DNA of 64,000 nucleotides from Prauserella cavernicola (GCF_016595675.1 NZ_JAENJH010000012.1:1-64000); one strand, 5' to 3'. Positions 8,975-18,060 are shown, counted from the stretch's first letter. Numbers and translations: made by a program. Notes: generated by a model not told the origin, from the letters alone.

Positions 8975-11142
8975 TGACCATTCCCGACTTCACCGACGTC
9001 GAGCTCGGCACCCCGAGGCCGGGCGACCGGCAGGCCTGGGCCGAGGCGCTGCACACGGCCACCGGCAAGGGCTCCGACGCGCTGACGTGGGAGACGCCGG
9101 AGGGCATCGGCGTCAAACCGCTCTACACCGCCGACGACCTGTCCGATGTGGACTTCCTCGGCACGTACCCCGGTATCGCGCCGTACCTGCGCGGGCCCTA
9201 CCCGACCATGTACGTCAACCAGCCGTGGACCGTCCGGCAGTACGCGGGCTTCTCCACCGCCGAGGCGTCCAATGCCTTCTACCGCCGCAATCTCGCCGCC
9301 GGCCAGAAGGGCCTGTCGGTGGCGTTCGACCTGGCGACGCACCGTGGCTACGACTCCGACCACCCGCGCGTGTCCGGCGACGTCGGCATGGCGGGCGTGG
9401 CGATCGACTCGATCTACGACATGCGCCAGCTCTTCGACGGCATCCCGCTGGACCGGATGAGCGTGTCGATGACCATGAACGGCGCCGTGCTGCCCGTGCT
9501 GGCGCTCTACGTCGTCGCCGCCGAGGAACAGGGCGTCGAACCCGAACAGCTCACGGGGACCATCCAGAACGACATTCTCAAGGAGTTCATGGTCCGCAAC
9601 ACCTACATCTACCCGCCGCAGCCCTCGATGCGGGTCATCTCCGACATCTTCGGGTTCACCTCTCAGCGGATGCCGCGGTTCAACTCGATCTCCATCTCCG
9701 GCTACCACATGCAGGAGGCCGGAGCCACGGCCGATCTCGAGCTGGCCTACACGCTCGCCGACGGCGTGGAGTACATCCGCGCGGGGCTGGACGCGGGGCT
9801 CGACATCGACAAGTTCGCGCCGCGGCTGTCGTTCTTCTGGGCGATCGGCATGAACTTCTTCATGGAGGTCGCCAAGATGCGGGCGGCCCGGCTGCTGTGG
9901 GCCAAGCTCGTCAAACAGTTCTCGCCCGCGTCGCAGAAGTCGCTGTCGCTGCGGACCCACTGCCAGACCTCCGGCTGGTCGCTGACCGCGCAGGACGTCT
10001 ACAACAACGTGGTCCGGACCTGCGTCGAGGCGATGGCGGCCACCCAGGGGCACACGCAGTCGCTGCACACCAACGCCCTCGACGAGGCGCTGGCGCTGCC
10101 CACCGACTTCTCCGCGCGCATCGCCCGCAACACGCAGCTGTTGCTGCAGCAGGAGTCCGGAACGACGCGCGTGATCGACCCGTGGGGCGGCAGCGCGTTC
10201 GTCGAGCGGCTCACCTACGACCTCGCGCGCAAGGCGTGGGCCCACATCAGCGAGGTCGAGTCGGCGGGCGGCATGGCCAGTGCCATCGACGCGGGCATTC
10301 CCAAGCTGCGCATCGAGGAGGCCGCGGCCCGCACCCAGGCGCGCATCGACTCGGGAAGGCAGCCGGTGATCGGCGTCAACAAGTACCGCGTCGACGCCGA
10401 GGAACAGATCGACGTGCTCAAGGTGGACAACGCCGACGTGCGGGCCCGGCAGCTGGAGAAGCTGCGCAGGCTCCGCGAGGAGCGTGACGCGGGCGCCGTC
10501 GAGGACGCGCTGCGGCGGCTCACCGCGGGCGCCGAGGCCGACGGCAACCTGCTGGCGCTGGCGATCGACGCGGCCAGGGCCAAGGCGACCGTGGGGGAGA
10601 TCTCGGGTGCGCTCGAGAAGATCTGGGGCAGGCACTCCGGTCAGATTCGTACCATTTCCGGTGTGTACCGGGACGAGGTCGGCAAGTCGGAGGGCGTTGA
10701 GACGGCGCGTGAGCGAGTCGGCGCGTTCGCCGAGACCGAGGGGCGCAGGCCGCGCATCCTCGTGGCCAAGATGGGGCAGGACGGACACGACCGGGGCCAG
10801 AAGGTGATCGCCACCGCGTTCGCCGACCTCGGCTTCGACGTCGACGTCGGCCCGCTGTTCTCCACGCCGGCCGAGGTCGCGCGGCAGGCCGTCGAGGCCG
10901 ACGTGCACATCGTCGGAGTCTCGTCGCTGGCGGCCGGTCACCTGTCGCTCGTGCCCGCGCTGCGCGGTGAGCTCGCCGCGCTGGGCCGCGAGGACATCAT
11001 GGTGGTGGTGGGCGGTGTGATCCCGCCGCAGGACTACGACGAGTTGCGCGAGGCGGGCGCGGCGGCGATCTTCGGTCCCGGCACGGTCATCGCGGAGGCC
11101 GCCATGGGCCTGCTCGACCAGCTCGACGCGCGACACTCGTAG
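8974..11142 (+). CDS. mutB: Methylmalonyl-CoA mutase large (catalytic) subunit
   Basis: A 722-residue catalytic subunit. The TIM barrel carries the substrate-binding segment [20 protein letters not shown] near residues 75-95. The C-terminal cobalamin-binding domain (about 590-722) has the DGHDRG form of DxHxxG, in which His is the lower cobalt ligand. ATG 8974 overlaps the mutA stop codon. The longer open frame upstream lies within mutA and is not coding. The meaB gene starts 2 bases after the stop. With the acyl-CoA carboxylase genes elsewhere in the window, this supports propionyl-CoA assimilation or methylmalonyl-CoA supply. Confidence 0.96.
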   Translation: MTIPDFTDVELGTPRPGDRQAWAEALHTATGKGSDALTWETPEGIGVKPLYTADDLSDVDFLGTYPGIAPYLRGPYPTMYVNQPWTVRQYAGFSTAEASNAFYRRNLAAGQKGLSVAFDLATHRGYDSDHPRVSGDVGMAGVAIDSIYDMRQLFDGIPLDRMSVSMTMNGAVLPVLALYVVAAEEQGVEPEQLTGTIQNDILKEFMVRNTYIYPPQPSMRVISDIFGFTSQRMPRFNSISISGYHMQEAGATADLELAYTLADGVEYIRAGLDAGLDIDKFAPRLSFFWAIGMNFFMEVAKMRAARLLWAKLVKQFSPASQKSLSLRTHCQTSGWSLTAQDVYNNVVRTCVEAMAATQGHTQSLHTNALDEALALPTDFSARIARNTQLLLQQESGTTRVIDPWGGSAFVERLTYDLARKAWAHISEVESAGGMASAIDAGIPKLRIEEAAARTQARIDSGRQPVIGVNKYRVDAEEQIDVLKVDNADVRARQLEKLRRLREERDAGAVEDALRRLTAGAEADGNLLALAIDAARAKATVGEISGALEKIWGRHSGQIRTISGVYRDEVGKSEGVETARERVGAFAETEGRRPRILVAKMGQDGHDRGQKVIATAFADLGFDVDVGPLFSTPAEVARQAVEADVHIVGVSSLAAGHLSLVPALRGELAALGREDIMVVVGGVIPPQDYDELREAGAAAIFGPGTVIAEAAMGLLDQLDARHS

Positions 11143-11144
11143 GC

Positions 11145-12146
11145 ATGCCTCGCTCGATCGACGTCGCCGCCTACGCCAAGGGCGTGCTCGCCGGTGACCG
11201 CGGGATGCTCTCGCGGGCCATCACCCTGGTCGAGTCCAGCAGGGCCGATCACCGGGGGCAGGCGCAGGAGCTGCTGGTCGAGCTGCTCCCGCACGCCGGA
11301 GGCGCCCAGCGGGTCGGCATCACCGGCGTGCCAGGGGTCGGTAAGTCGACATTCATCGACCAGCTCGGCACCGATCTCACCGAGGCCGGTCACCGCGTCG
11401 CCGTACTGGCCGTGGATCCCTCGTCGACCCGCACCGGCGGCAGCATCCTCGGCGACAAGACCCGCATGGCCCGTCTTGCCGTCGACCCGGCCGCGTTCAT
11501 CCGGCCCTCGCCGACCTCCGGCACGCTCGGCGGCGTCGCCAGGGCCACGCGCGAGACGATCGTGCTGATGGAGGCCGCGGGCTACGACGTGGTGCTGGTC
11601 GAGACCGTCGGCGTCGGGCAGTCCGAGACGGCCGTGGCGAACATGGTCGACTGCTTCCTGTTCCTCACCCTGGCGCGCACCGGTGACCAGCTGCAGGGCA
11701 TCAAAAAAGGCGTGCTGGAGCTCGCCGACGTCATCGCGGTGAACAAGGCCGACGGCGAGCATGAACCCGAGGCGCGCAGAGCCGCTCGCGAGCTCTCCGG
11801 CGCGCTGCGGATGATCTACGGCCCCGACGCCGAGTGGACGCCGCCCGTGCTCACCTGCAGCGCGCTGACCGGCACGGGCCTGGACACCGTGTGGCAGCAG
11901 ATCGGCAGGCACCGCGAGACCCTCGACGCCTCGGGTGAGCTCGCGCGCAAACGCAGCACCCAGCAGGTGGACTGGACGTGGGCGATGGTGCGGGACCAGC
12001 TGCTCGACCGGCTCGCCGGTCATCCCGAGGTCGGCGCGATCGTGCCCGAGGTGGAGCGCGAGGTGCGGGAGGGGCGGCTCACCGCGACGCTGGCCGCCGA
12101 GCGGATCCTCGAGGCGTTCGGCGGAGAGTCACCGCGTGGCGGCTGA
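11145..12146 (+). CDS. meaB: Methylmalonyl-CoA mutase-associated GTPase (G-protein chaperone)
   Basis: A 333-residue MeaB/ArgK family GTPase that protects and gates cofactor loading of the mutase. Walker A GVPGVGKST is at 61-69; DPSSTRTGGSILGDKTRM, the ETVGVGQSE switch region and the base-specificity NKAD follow. The C-terminal dimerisation arm is present. It starts 2 bases after mutB, so the three genes form one operon. Older databases call this family lysine/arginine/ornithine transport ATPase, which is not supported by its context here. Confidence 0.95.
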   Translation: MPRSIDVAAYAKGVLAGDRGMLSRAITLVESSRADHRGQAQELLVELLPHAGGAQRVGITGVPGVGKSTFIDQLGTDLTEAGHRVAVLAVDPSSTRTGGSILGDKTRMARLAVDPAAFIRPSPTSGTLGGVARATRETIVLMEAAGYDVVLVETVGVGQSETAVANMVDCFLFLTLARTGDQLQGIKKGVLELADVIAVNKADGEHEPEARRAARELSGALRMIYGPDAEWTPPVLTCSALTGTGLDTVWQQIGRHRETLDASGELARKRSTQQVDWTWAMVRDQLLDRLAGHPEVGAIVPEVEREVREGRLTATLAAERILEAFGGESPRGG

Positions 12147-12179
12147 CGGCAGCCGGGTGGACAAGGCAGACTGTGTCCC

Positions 12180-12473
12180 GTGCGCAGGTTTGCCGTCCTG
12201 GTTGGTGTGTTGGCCGTCGTCATCAGTGCGCTCGTCGTCGGCGCGCCGTCCTCGGTATCGGCGTCGCCGGTGACCGTCGGCCCGGTCGCCGCGGCCGCGC
12301 CCGCGCTGGCCCAGGCCGAACCCGGACCCACCCTGGACGATCCGCAGACCGAGGCCGACGCCAGGAACTCCAGGAGCAAGCTGATCGTGGGCGTCGCCGC
12401 CGCGTTGCTGCTCGGCATCGTGATCTGGGGCAGGCACGTCCGCAGCAAGAAGAAGGCCAAGAAGAAGAAGTAG
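12180..12473 (+). CDS. Small secreted or membrane-anchored protein
   Basis: A 97-residue hypothetical protein. A signal-peptide-like N-terminus (residues 1-29, positively charged start, hydrophobic core, alanine-rich end) is followed by a short polar and acidic stretch. A membrane helix at about 70-86 (LIVGVAAALLLGIVIWG) and a very basic tail of Arg and Lys follow. The topology would place about 40 residues outside the membrane and the tail in the cytoplasm. GTG 12180 is 33 bases after meaB on the same strand. No family was recognised. Confidence 0.65.
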   Translation: MRRFAVLVGVLAVVISALVVGAPSSVSASPVTVGPVAAAAPALAQAEPGPTLDDPQTEADARNSRSKLIVGVAAALLLGIVIWGRHVRSKKKAKKKK

Positions 12474-12710
12474 CCGCCCTCGGCCGTTGTGGGATCTGTC
12501 GACGGCGAGCTGACTGCGACGAACAGTGAGGCCGAACTCTGCGTAGCCGCTCAGCGCAGGTCGGCTACCGTCTGTCTTGTCACTAGGACATCCGGGTCTA
12601 CTGATCACCTATTTGGTGCAAGACTGGATGCAAATGCGTACGACAATGATTTCCCAGCGGAAGACCGGTGTGCCGGTCCGCGCTGCGCTGGGCTCGTGCG
12701 GAGGTGCAGC

Positions 12711-14000
12711 GTGACGGTGCTCGACTCGCGACCCGAGAAACCCGGGGAGCCCGGTGGCTCCCGGGCCGACTCGTCCGGCGCAATGCTCACCGAGAGTGGT
12801 GTGAGCATGGCTCCCTTGGACGATCTGGGCGAGGGCAGAGGCCCGTTCTGGCTCGACGAGTGGTTGAAGGCCCATGCGGGCGACGTGGTGGCCTGGCGCA
12901 GGCACATCCACGCCAACCCCGAACTCGCGCGCCGCGAGTACGGCACGACCGAGCTGGTGATGAGCCTCCTGCGTTCCGCGGGCCTCGCGCCGAAGGTGCT
13001 GCCCGGCGGCACCGGCGTGGTCTGCGACATCGGCAGCGGTCCCGCGTGCGTCGCACTGCGCGCCGACATGGACGCGCTGCCGCTCACCGAGGCGACCGGA
13101 CTCCCGTTCTCCTCGACGGTCGACGGCGTGGCGCATGCGTGCGGGCACGACCTGCACACGACGGTGCTGCTCGCCGCGGGCATGGCGCTCGCGACCGCCC
13201 CCGAACTGCCCGGCCGCGTGCGGCTCCTGTTCCAGCCCGCGGAGGAGGTCATGCCGGGCGGTGCGCTCGACGCGATCGACGCGGGCGCGCTCGACGGTGT
13301 CGACCGGATCTTCGGCCTGCACTGCGACCCCCGGCTCCAGGTGGGCCAGGTCGGTACGCGCATCGGCGCGCTGACCTCGGCCGCCGACCTGATCGAACTG
13401 CGGCTCACCTCGCCCGGCGGGCACACGTCGCGGCCGCACCTGACGGCCGACCTGGTGCACGCGCTGGGCACCGTGATCACGCAGCTGCCCGCGCTGCTCT
13501 CGCGCCGGGTCGACCCGAGGTCGGGCACCGTGCTCGTGTGGGGTGCCGTGCACGCGGGCGAGGCGGCGAACGCCGTCCCGCAGGACGGCCTGCTGCGCGG
13601 CACGTTGCGCACGGCCGACCACGAGACGTGGACGACCCTCGAACCGCTGGTGGCGTCCTCGATCCAGTCGCTGCTCGCCCCGACCGGCGTCGGGTACGAG
13701 CTGAACTACCGGCGGGGTGTGCCCCCGGTGGTGAGCGAGGAGGACAGCACGGCGCTCATGCGGGCCGGTGTCGAGGCGGCGCTGGGTGAGGAAGCGACGG
13801 CGGGCACCGAGCAGTCGTCGGGCGGCGAGGACTTCGGCTGGTACCTGGAGCACGTCCCCGGCGCGTTCGCGCGGCTCGGCGTGTGGTCCGGAGAGGGCGC
13901 CATGCGCGACCTCCACCAGCCGACCTTCGAGGCCGACGAGCGAGCCCTGCTGACCGGCATCCGCGTGATGGTCCACACCGCCCTGGCCTCCCTGGCGTAA
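12711..14000 (+). CDS. M20 family amidohydrolase/peptidase (AmiA/AmiB-like)
   Basis: A 429-residue zinc metallohydrolase of the M20D amidohydrolase group, usually acting on N-acyl amino acids or related amides. It contains the RADMDALPL segment, the metal-binding HACGHDLHT, QPAEEVMPGGA with the catalytic Glu, and the C-terminal GGEDFGWYL motif. GTG 12711 is preferred because GGAGG lies 6 bases upstream; an ATG at 12783 or 12807 would also keep the whole domain. The 237-base region before it is relatively AT-rich and probably holds the promoter. A tandem repeat array begins directly after the stop codon. Confidence 0.88.
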   Translation: MTVLDSRPEKPGEPGGSRADSSGAMLTESGVSMAPLDDLGEGRGPFWLDEWLKAHAGDVVAWRRHIHANPELARREYGTTELVMSLLRSAGLAPKVLPGGTGVVCDIGSGPACVALRADMDALPLTEATGLPFSSTVDGVAHACGHDLHTTVLLAAGMALATAPELPGRVRLLFQPAEEVMPGGALDAIDAGALDGVDRIFGLHCDPRLQVGQVGTRIGALTSAADLIELRLTSPGGHTSRPHLTADLVHALGTVITQLPALLSRRVDPRSGTVLVWGAVHAGEAANAVPQDGLLRGTLRTADHETWTTLEPLVASSIQSLLAPTGVGYELNYRRGVPPVVSEEDSTALMRAGVEAALGEEATAGTEQSSGGEDFGWYLEHVPGAFARLGVWSGEGAMRDLHQPTFEADERALLTGIRVMVHTALASLA

Positions 14001-14106
14001 CCCGCGAGTCCCCCGCCCCAGCGCGCGAGTCCCCCGCCCCAGCGCGCGAGTCCCCCGCTCCGGGCCGCGAGTTCCCCGCTCCGGCACATGAGTTGCGCGC
14101 TGGGGC
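14001..14106 (+). repeat. Tandem repeat array A (five ~21-bp units) after the amidohydrolase stop
   Basis: Five imperfect units follow the stop codon at once. Their cores are GAGTCCCCCGC three times, then GAGTTCCCCGC, then GAGTTGCGCGC; the first two units are nearly identical. Unit length is 20-22 bases with linkers rich in CCAGCG. The same family occurs at 15133-15191, 51101-51205 and 51264-51342. Orientation is the same as the preceding gene. Confidence 0.9.
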
Positions 14107-14116
14107 GGTGAGCGAC

Positions 14117-14144
14117 TTATCCACAAGCGGTCGAGTTATCCACA
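14117..14144 (+). promoter_or_regulatory. Pair of DnaA-box-like 9-mers
   Basis: Two exact TTATCCACA sequences, at 14117-14125 and 14136-14144, are in direct orientation 19 bases apart. They lie 51 bases upstream of the DUF559 gene start. TTATCCACA is the classical high-affinity DnaA box of Escherichia coli; actinobacterial boxes often read TTGTCCACA. Function here, such as DnaA-dependent control of the gene, is inference. Confidence 0.55.
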
Positions 14145-14194
14145 GATTGCGGGTTGGGTCCCCTGGAGGCTCCGCGACAGCGGACCGTGGGGAC

Positions 14195-15094
14195 ATGGCA
14201 TCACTACCCGATGGCCTCCACGGGGCCCACTCGAGAGACGATCTCGTTCGGCTGATCGGCCTGTCGGAAGTCAGGTCCGCGCTGAGCAATGGCCGTCTGA
14301 CCAGGTTTTCTCGGTCCGTGCTCGTGGACCCCCGCCGCGCGGCCGACTTCGCGACCAGGGCTGCGGCCTGCGTGCTGACGGCCGGGCCGCGAGCCGTCTT
14401 GGCCGGTCACAGCGCACTGGCCGTTCACGGCTGCGCGGCCGCTGACATCGCACCTATCCACATGTTGGTGCCGTACGGCACCAAGCCGAGACCGCGGCCT
14501 GGCATGGTCGTTCACCACGGCAGGTTCGACGAGCAGGACGTCGAGACCGTCGCGGGGCTGCGGGTGCTCGCGATGGACTGTGCGCTGGCGGAGGTGCTGA
14601 GCCGGGGCGCCCGGCGGACGGCGATCGCCTGCGCTGATCAGGCCCTGCGACTCATCCCGGAGCCGGCTCGTGTGGAGTTCCGCGCGTGGGTGGAGGACCG
14701 AGTGCGGTCGAGACCTGATCCGAGAGGGCGGCGTCAGGCGCAGGGCCTGCTCGATCTTGCGACGGGACTCGCGGAGTCGCCGGCGGAGAGCTGGACACTG
14801 CTCGCGCTGGCCGAGGCCGATCTGCCCATTCCCGAACAGCAGTACCGCATCACCGATCTGGCGGGCAACGACATCTACCGGTTGGACTTCGCGTGGCCGG
14901 AGCTGCGGGTGGCGGTCGAGTACGACGGGTATGAGGCTCATGAGGGTCGAGGGGCGGCCGACGCCGCGCGGGAAGCCGACCTGACGCGACGTGGCTGGAT
15001 CGTCGTGCGCGCCGATGCCGCCGATCTCAAGGATCCGCAGCGGCTGATCGGGGCCGTCACGGCAGCGTTCCGGCGCCGGGGGCTTGCCGCTTAG
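14195..15094 (+). CDS. DUF559-domain protein (Vsr-like nuclease fold)
   Basis: A 299-residue protein. The N-terminal 150 residues resemble the AbiEi-like antitoxin/winged-helix regions often found with DUF559 in actinobacteria. The C-terminal part (about 205-295) is DUF559-like, with the restriction-endonuclease-type acidic pattern RLDFAWPELRVAVEYDG followed by EAH and LTRRGW.VVR. This suggests a PD-(D/E)xK-type nuclease domain, but activity is not shown. ATG 14195 has TGGAGG about 26 bases and GTGGGGAC just upstream. Two perfect DnaA-box-like sites precede it. It stands alone between repeat arrays A and B. A partner gene for a toxin-antitoxin pair is not visible. Confidence 0.7.
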   Translation: MASLPDGLHGAHSRDDLVRLIGLSEVRSALSNGRLTRFSRSVLVDPRRAADFATRAAACVLTAGPRAVLAGHSALAVHGCAAADIAPIHMLVPYGTKPRPRPGMVVHHGRFDEQDVETVAGLRVLAMDCALAEVLSRGARRTAIACADQALRLIPEPARVEFRAWVEDRVRSRPDPRGRRQAQGLLDLATGLAESPAESWTLLALAEADLPIPEQQYRITDLAGNDIYRLDFAWPELRVAVEYDGYEAHEGRGAADAAREADLTRRGWIVVRADAADLKDPQRLIGAVTAAFRRRGLAA

Positions 15095-15132
15095 CTCGTG
15101 TCGGATGCGGGAGTGGGCTGCCAGTGCACCTG

Positions 15133-15191
15133 AGCGCGCAACTCGCGTGCCCGGGCGGGGGACTCGCGCGCCTGGGTGGGGGACTCGCGGG
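15133..15191 (-). repeat. Tandem repeat array B (three units) after the GGCT-like stop
   Basis: Read on the minus strand from the GGCT-like stop codon, three units have cores GAGTCCCCCAC, GAGTCCCCCGC and GAGTTGCGCGC. This is the same order as in array A, ending in the GAGTTGCGCGC variant. It lies between the convergent DUF559 and GGCT-like genes. Confidence 0.85.
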
Positions 15192-15650
15192 TTAGGGGCC
15201 TATGCCCTTGCAGGGGCGGGTTCTGAGGGCTTCGACGTAGTCGGCCGGGGCGCCCGCGTCCTCCGCCGCGTCGGCGAGGACGCCGAGGTAGCGGGCGGAC
15301 GGGAGACCGCCCTCGTAGGCGTCGAGGACGTAGAGCCAGGCCAGCACCGAGCCGTCCATGGTCTGCACGCGGAGCCGGATCTTGTTGTGCATCCCCAGCT
15401 CGCCGCCCTCCCACACGTCGAGGGTCGACTCGTCGGGGTTGGTCACGTCGTAGAGCACCACGAACACCCGTGACGACGGATCCTCCACGATCGTCGCGAG
15501 CGCACCCTCCCAGCCGAGATCCTCGCCGCCGAACGTCAGGCGCCAGCCTTCGAGCCACCCGCTGCCCGCCATCGGCGAGTGCGGAGCCCGTTCCATCATC
15601 TGCGTGGGGGCCATGTTGGACCCGTACGCGGCATACAAGGGCACGGCCAC
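15192..15650 (-). CDS. Gamma-glutamylcyclotransferase-like protein
   Basis: A 152-residue GGCT/AIG2-like fold protein. The N-terminal YAAYGSNM is the glycine loop of the family, followed by GWRLTFGG and a putative catalytic acidic residue in the middle (VWEGGELG or DAYEGG region). Family members cleave gamma-glutamyl compounds to 5-oxoproline, but bacterial members have varied or unknown substrates. It is divergent from the LpdA-like gene, matching the Rv3304/Rv3303c arrangement of mycobacteria. Start ATG 15650. Confidence 0.8.
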   Translation of the reverse strand: MAVPLYAAYGSNMAPTQMMERAPHSPMAGSGWLEGWRLTFGGEDLGWEGALATIVEDPSSRVFVVLYDVTNPDESTLDVWEGGELGMHNKIRLRVQTMDGSVLAWLYVLDAYEGGLPSARYLGVLADAAEDAGAPADYVEALRTRPCKGIGP

Positions 15651-15741
15651 AGCCTAACCGCCGTGCGCTCACCCGAAAGGACGCACTCCGGATGTGCCCG
15701 CCTAGAGTGGGCGCGACGGCCGTGACGAGGAGGGACCCAGC

Positions 15742-17142
15742 GTGACCAGGATCGTGATCATGGGCGGCGGACCTGCCGGCTACGAGGCGGCCTTGGTCGC
15801 GGCACAACACGGAGCTGACGTGACCGTCGTGGAGCGCGACGGCCTCGGTGGCGCGTGCGTGCTGTACGACTGCGTGCCCTCCAAGACGTTCATCGCGTCC
15901 TCCGGCGCCCGCGCCAGCCTGCACGGGTTCGGCGAGCTCGGCATCGCGACCGGCGCCGCCGACACCAGCATCGACCTGCCGACCGTGCACGGCCGCGTGC
16001 GCGGGCTCGCGCTCGCCCAGTCGGCCGACATCCGTGCCCGCGTGCAGCGCGAGGGCGTGCGGGTGATCAACGGCACCGCCCGCTTCTGCGACGACGAGAC
16101 CGGCCTGGCCACCCACAAGGTCGCCGTGACGGGCCCCGGCGTCGACGAGGTGCTGGAGGCCGACGTGGTGCTGATCTCCACCGGCGCCACTCCGAGGGTG
16201 CTGCCCGGTGCCGTCCCCGACGGCGAGCGCATCCTCGACTGGCGCCAGCTCTACGACCTGCCCGAGCTGCCCGAGCACCTCGCCGTGATCGGCTCGGGTG
16301 TCACGGGCGCCGAGTTCGCCTCCGCCTACACCGAGATGGGCGTCAAGGTCACCGTCGTCTCCAGCAGGGACCGCGTGCTGCCCCACGAGGACGCCGACGC
16401 GGCCGCGGTGCTGGAGGAGGTCTTCTCCCAGCGCGGCACCACGGTGGTCAAGCACGCTCGCGCCGACAAGGTCGAGCGCACCGAGAAGGGCGTGCTGATC
16501 CACCTCACCGACGGCAGGCAGATCGAGGCCAGCCACGCGCTGATGACGGTGGGCTCCATCCCGAACACCGAGGACATCGGCCTCGAGCGCATCGGAATCG
16601 AGCCCGGCCCCGGCGGGTTCATCTCGGTCGACCGCGTGTCGCGCACCAGCGCGCCCGGGGTCTACGCCGCGGGTGACTGCACGGGTGTGCTGATGCTCGC
16701 CTCCGTCGCCAGCATGCAGGGCCGCATCGCGATGTGGCACGCGCTGGGCGAGGGCGTGGCGCCGATCCGCCTGCGGACGGTGGCCGCCAACGTCTTCACC
16801 CACCCCGAGATCGCGACGGTCGGCATCAGCCAGCAGGCCATCGACTCCGGCGAGGTGCCCGCCCGCACGATCATGCTGCCGCTGGCCACCAACGCGCGGG
16901 CCAAGATGGAGGGCCTGCGCCAGGGCTTCGTGAAGCTGTTCTGCCGTCCCGCCACCGGCGTGGTGGTGGGCGGCGTCGTGGTGGCGCCCACCGCGAGCGA
17001 GCTGGTGCTGCCGATCGCACTGGCCGTGCAGAACCAGCTCACGGTGGAGCACCTGGCGCTGACGTTCTCGGTCTACCCGTCGCTGTCCGGCTCGATCACC
17101 GAGGCGGGCCGCCAGTTGATGCGCCACGACGACCTGGACTGA
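15742..17142 (+). CDS. lpdA: NAD(P)H-quinone dehydrogenase, LpdA-like flavoprotein
   Basis: A 466-residue class I pyridine nucleotide-disulfide oxidoreductase. The FAD site GGGPAGYEAA is at 7-16, a CxxxxC pair sits in GGACVLYDCVPSK, the NAD(P) site is in VIGSGVTGAEFAS, and GVYAAGDCTG is the second FAD motif. At the dimer interface the catalytic HPTxxE of true lipoamide dehydrogenases is replaced by VYPSLSGS. This fits the M. tuberculosis LpdA (Rv3303c) type, a quinone reductase, rather than a 2-oxoacid dehydrogenase E3. The gene stands alone with GGAGG about 10 bases before GTG 15742. Confidence 0.85.
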   Translation: MTRIVIMGGGPAGYEAALVAAQHGADVTVVERDGLGGACVLYDCVPSKTFIASSGARASLHGFGELGIATGAADTSIDLPTVHGRVRGLALAQSADIRARVQREGVRVINGTARFCDDETGLATHKVAVTGPGVDEVLEADVVLISTGATPRVLPGAVPDGERILDWRQLYDLPELPEHLAVIGSGVTGAEFASAYTEMGVKVTVVSSRDRVLPHEDADAAAVLEEVFSQRGTTVVKHARADKVERTEKGVLIHLTDGRQIEASHALMTVGSIPNTEDIGLERIGIEPGPGGFISVDRVSRTSAPGVYAAGDCTGVLMLASVASMQGRIAMWHALGEGVAPIRLRTVAANVFTHPEIATVGISQQAIDSGEVPARTIMLPLATNARAKMEGLRQGFVKLFCRPATGVVVGGVVVAPTASELVLPIALAVQNQLTVEHLALTFSVYPSLSGSITEAGRQLMRHDDLD

Positions 17143-17210
17143 AACTTCCGCGTCCCGCCCGGCCTGCCCGTGGGGTGACACTGGTCAGCGACGACCGGGG
17201 GAGGCGGAAC

Positions 17211-17981
17211 ATGGTCACGCGCGACACCCCGTGGCCCGACGGGACACCCAGCTGGCTGACCCTGATGGTCCCCGATCCCCGGATGGCCATCGACTTCTAC
17301 GGAGCCCTGTTCGGCTGGAGTTTCACCGACCTGGGCGACGAACTGGACAACTACCTGCTCGCCGCACTCGGTGGGCGGGAGGTCGGCGGTGTACTGGGCA
17401 TCCCGCCGGACCGGCCGGACCAGCACGCGGCGTGGACGACGTTCCTGGCGACGTCCGACCTCGAGCGGAGCGTCGCCGCCATCGGCGAGCACGGCGGACG
17501 GGTCCTGGTGGCGCCGACGGAGGCCGCCTCGGCGGGCAGGCTGGCGGTGGCCGAGGACCCGGCCGGGGCCGCCTTCGGCCTCTGGGAGGCGGGCGAGCAC
17601 ATCGGCATCCGCGTGGCGAACGTGGCAGGGGCCCCGACCTGGAACGAGTGCCTCGTCCGCGACTACGACCGCGACCGCGAGTTCTACGCCCGGCTGTTCG
17701 GCTACACCTTCGACGATGAGTCCGGCGACGGTTTCCGGTACGCGACGCTCAAGGTCGGCGGCGCCGTGGTGGGCGGCATCGGCCAGCTGCCGGAGACCGT
17801 GCCCGCCGACGTGCCCCCGCACTGGTCGACGTACTTCGCGGTGGCCGACACCGACGCCGCGGTGCACCGGATCACCGAACTGGGCGGTGCTGTCGTGAGC
17901 GCGCCGTCCGACTCGCCCTACGGCAGGCTGGCGCTGGTCACCGACAACCAGGGCGTCTACTTCCGGGTCATCGCGTCCTGA
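17211..17981 (+). CDS. Two-domain VOC (glyoxalase/bleomycin resistance fold) protein
   Basis: A 256-residue protein made of two vicinal-oxygen-chelate modules, about residues 10-125 and 135-255. Each has the MAIDFYGALFGW / DREFYARLFGYTF entry motif and a C-terminal edge strand (AFGLWE; GVYFRVI). Such tandem VOC proteins in actinomycetes resemble hydroxylase-like or antibiotic resistance proteins, but substrate is unknown. GGGGGAGG lies 7 bases before ATG 17211. A strong hairpin terminator follows, shared with the convergent glpK. Confidence 0.8.
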   Translation: MVTRDTPWPDGTPSWLTLMVPDPRMAIDFYGALFGWSFTDLGDELDNYLLAALGGREVGGVLGIPPDRPDQHAAWTTFLATSDLERSVAAIGEHGGRVLVAPTEAASAGRLAVAEDPAGAAFGLWEAGEHIGIRVANVAGAPTWNECLVRDYDRDREFYARLFGYTFDDESGDGFRYATLKVGGAVVGGIGQLPETVPADVPPHWSTYFAVADTDAAVHRITELGGAVVSAPSDSPYGRLALVTDNQGVYFRVIAS

Positions 17982-17984
17982 CAC

Positions 17985-18018
17985 GAGGAAGCCCGCCGCG
18001 CGAGCGACGGGCTTCCTC
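17985..18018. terminator. Bidirectional hairpin terminator
   Basis: Perfect 11-base arms (GAGGAAGCCCG at 17985-17995 and its complement at 18008-18018) flank a 12-base loop. It starts 4 bases after the VOC stop codon and lies 42 bases beyond the glpK stop. There is no T-tract, as is common in high-GC actinomycetes. Confidence 0.75.
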
Positions 18019-18060
18019 ATGGCGGCGCCGGCTGGGGGTGCCCGACGCCGAGGTCTGGCC

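Noticed and set aside
8905-11136. Long minus-strand open frames opposite mutA, mutB, glpD and the acyl-CoA synthetase
   Set aside because: They are antisense shadows of strong genes in high-GC DNA, with arginine, histidine and valine-rich translations and no recognisable domain.
12474-12710. A longer amidohydrolase start at 12489
   Set aside because: The extra N-terminus has no domain, the region is AT-rich and promoter-like, and GTG 12711 has a far better ribosome-binding site.
14001-14106. Repeat array resembling a CRISPR array
   Set aside because: Units are only 20-22 bases with linkers of about 9-10 bases that are themselves repetitive, and there are no unique spacers or cas genes.
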